DNA from: Caulobacter radicis
Lineage (GTDB): Bacteria; Pseudomonadota; Alphaproteobacteria; Caulobacterales; Caulobacteraceae
Direction: 5' to 3'
Assembly: GCF_003094615.1 (NCBI RefSeq)
Contig: NZ_QDKO01000043.1
Location: 250,358-314,357, forward strand
Length of the DNA: 64,000 bases
Position 1 is the stretch's first letter, and the number at the start of each line of letters is the position of its first letter. Shown here one piece after another: positions 62,680 through 64,000 of this stretch. The notes under the pieces are model-generated. The model was not told where the DNA came from and made no database searches. It saw nothing but the letters and a program-made list of their open reading frames with translations. Position numbers and translations under genes: made by a program.

Positions 62680-64000
62680 ATGACCGCCGCCAAACCGCCC
62701 TCGCCTCACCGCCTGCCCCTGCTCGTCCACGCCGGCTATGGCGCCGGCCAGATCGCCGGCCAGGTTTTCCGCGACGCCCCCTCGCTGCTGCTGCTGTTCT
62801 TCATGACCAATGCTCTGGGCGTGGAGCCGGCCCTGGCCGGGGCGGCGATCTTCTTTCCCAAGCTGTTCTGGGGCCTGATCTCGGACCTGACGGTCGGCCT
62901 GGTCTCCGACCGCTGGAAGGCGAAGGTCCCGCGCCGCCTGTGGCTGCTGGCGGGGGCGATCCTTGCGCCGCTGGCGCTGATCCTGCTGTTCCACGTGCCG
63001 GAGGGCTCGCCCACGGCCAGCGCCGCCTATGTCGCCGGGGCCTTCAGCCTCTACATGATCGTGTTCGGAGCGTTCTCGGTGCCCTATCTGGCGATCGGCA
63101 CGGAACTTTCGGACGATCCCAAGGAGCGGACGGTGGTCATGGCCTGGCGGATGGGCTTCTCGGCCATCGGCCTGCTGGTCGGCAACGCCCTTGCGCCGGT
63201 GCTGGTGCAGACCTGGGGCGGCGGACGCCCGGCCTATTCGCAGATGTCGCTGGTGCTGGCGGGCGTCTGCGCGGTCAGCCTGCTGATCGCCTTCCTGGCC
63301 TCGCCGCGCCCCGTGGTGCAGGCCGCGACCCAACCGGCCCTGCGCCTGAAGGCGATTCTAAGCGCCCTGACCGACAAGGCCTTCCGTCCGCTGCTGGGCG
63401 CCTATCTGCTGCAACTGGTCGGCTCGGGCCTCGGCTACGCCGCGATGATCTACTTCCTCAGCTACAACATGGGCCGCAAGGACGCCCTGACCCAGATCGG
63501 CTTGATCGTGCTGGCGATGAGCGCCGTGGTGATCGCCGCCCAGCCGCTGTGGATCAAGCTGTCGGCCGCCTTCGGCCGCAAGCGGATCTATATCGCCGCC
63601 GCGCTGGGCCATGCCCTCGTCCAGGCCCTGTGGGGCGTGATGGCGGGCGCGCCGCTCGGCGCGATCTACGGCGTCGTGGTGCTGTTCGCCCTGTTCAACT
63701 CGGGCTGGAGCCTGATGGGCTACAGCCTGCTGTCGGACGTCATCGCCCAGGACGAGGCCGAGCATGGCGAAAGCCGGGCCGGCGTGTTCTCGGCGCTGTG
63801 GACCGGGGCCGACAAGATCGGCTTTGCTTTGGGCGGCACGCTTCTGACGGGTCTCTTGCTGTCGGCCTTCGGCTTCTCCAGCGCCCTGGCGGTGACCGGC
63901 GCGGCCCAGCCGGGCTCGGCCCTGGTCGGCGTGGCCGTGGCCTTCGCCTACGCCCCCGCGGCGTTCAACCTGGCGGCGGCGGCGCTGTACGCGAAGTTCG
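62680..64000 (+). CDS. GPH/MFS-type sugar transporter, cut by window end
   Basis: 440 codons are open from ATG 62680 to the window edge; the stop is outside. The N-terminus GYGAGQIAGQVFRDAPSLLLLFF and the motif DLTVGLVSDRWKAKVPRR are typical of the glycoside-pentoside-hexuronide family, with SVPYLAIGTELSDDPKERTVVMAWRM (quoted by PYLAIGTELSDDPKERT) as the second signature. Twelve hydrophobic segments are expected; at least ten are visible. It should import a sugar or glycoside with Na+ or H+. It is about 180 bases after the second tRNA. Confidence 0.88.
   Translation, partial: MTAAKPPSPHRLPLLVHAGYGAGQIAGQVFRDAPSLLLLFFMTNALGVEPALAGAAIFFPKLFWGLISDLTVGLVSDRWKAKVPRRLWLLAGAILAPLALILLFHVPEGSPTASAAYVAGAFSLYMIVFGAFSVPYLAIGTELSDDPKERTVVMAWRMGFSAIGLLVGNALAPVLVQTWGGGRPAYSQMSLVLAGVCAVSLLIAFLASPRPVVQAATQPALRLKAILSALTDKAFRPLLGAYLLQLVGSGLGYAAMIYFLSYNMGRKDALTQIGLIVLAMSAVVIAAQPLWIKLSAAFGRKRIYIAAALGHALVQALWGVMAGAPLGAIYGVVVLFALFNSGWSLMGYSLLSDVIAQDEAEHGESRAGVFSALWTGADKIGFALGGTLLTGLLLSAFGFSSALAVTGAAQPGSALVGVAVAFAYAPAAFNLAAAALYAKF

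Overview
The window is a GC-rich, gene-dense bacterial chromosome segment that looks like Caulobacter or a close relative in the Caulobacterales. This rests on the strong G/C bias at third codon positions, TonB-dependent uptake genes, a guaB-MAPEG-rsmB-guaA order, an HspQ/phenylalanine-hydroxylase pair, and the absence of any integrase, transposase or phage module. Genus and species are an inference, because no search was possible. Both ends are cut: a LacI-family regulator on the left and a GPH/MFS transporter on the right.

Left accessory half (1-25.5 kb). A minus-strand operon (4803 down to 1) encodes a Tat-exported VOC protein, a carotenoid/lignostilbene oxygenase-family enzyme, a secreted antibiotic-biosynthesis-monooxygenase-fold protein, a secreted alpha/beta hydrolase, an aldo/keto reductase and a LacI regulator. 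An MFS transporter is divergent, across a striking inverted repeat. Next come a GH35 beta-galactosidase, a TonB-dependent receptor and a large winged-helix/ATPase regulator, all on the minus strand. Divergent from these is a GH59 galactosylceramidase-like enzyme, which is rare in bacteria. After a DMT permease, a plus-strand cluster (17998-25444) holds an FAD amine/amino-acid oxidase, an MFS transporter, a DapA-family lyase, an aldehyde dehydrogenase, an outer-membrane protein and a GntR/FCD regulator. This resembles a hydroxyproline- or amine-type catabolic pathway.

Middle (25.5-34 kb). A 2410-residue autotransporter carries three tandem repeats of about 425 residues. An AraC regulator lies upstream of it.

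Core half (34-62.5 kb). The housekeeping genes are guaA, rsmB, a MAPEG protein and guaB in one operon; vapBC; rlmE with a Ppx/GppA phosphatase; hspQ; phhA; an acyltransferase-3 protein and a membrane LytTR regulator; tlyA; a Nudix hydrolase; an S1/P1 nuclease; a GST; and a 3D-domain protein. A four-gene operon at 49972-53936 (receiver protein, TPR plus YaiO beta-barrel, HEAT-repeat membrane protein, family-2 glycosyltransferase) looks like a compact, little-described polysaccharide synthesis/export system. An assimilatory sulfur operon (siroheme methyltransferase, DUF2849, sulfite reductase, DUF934, cysH) follows, with a divergent LysR gene. After it come a chorismate mutase, a siderophore-interacting protein with a divergent AraC regulator, an Hpt protein and two identical tRNA-Lys(CTT) genes.

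Genes are packed tightly. There are many 1-20 base overlaps within operons, and several convergent pairs overlap by four bases at their stop codons. The only gene-free stretch over 300 bases is 14077-14550, the divergent GH35/GH59 control region.
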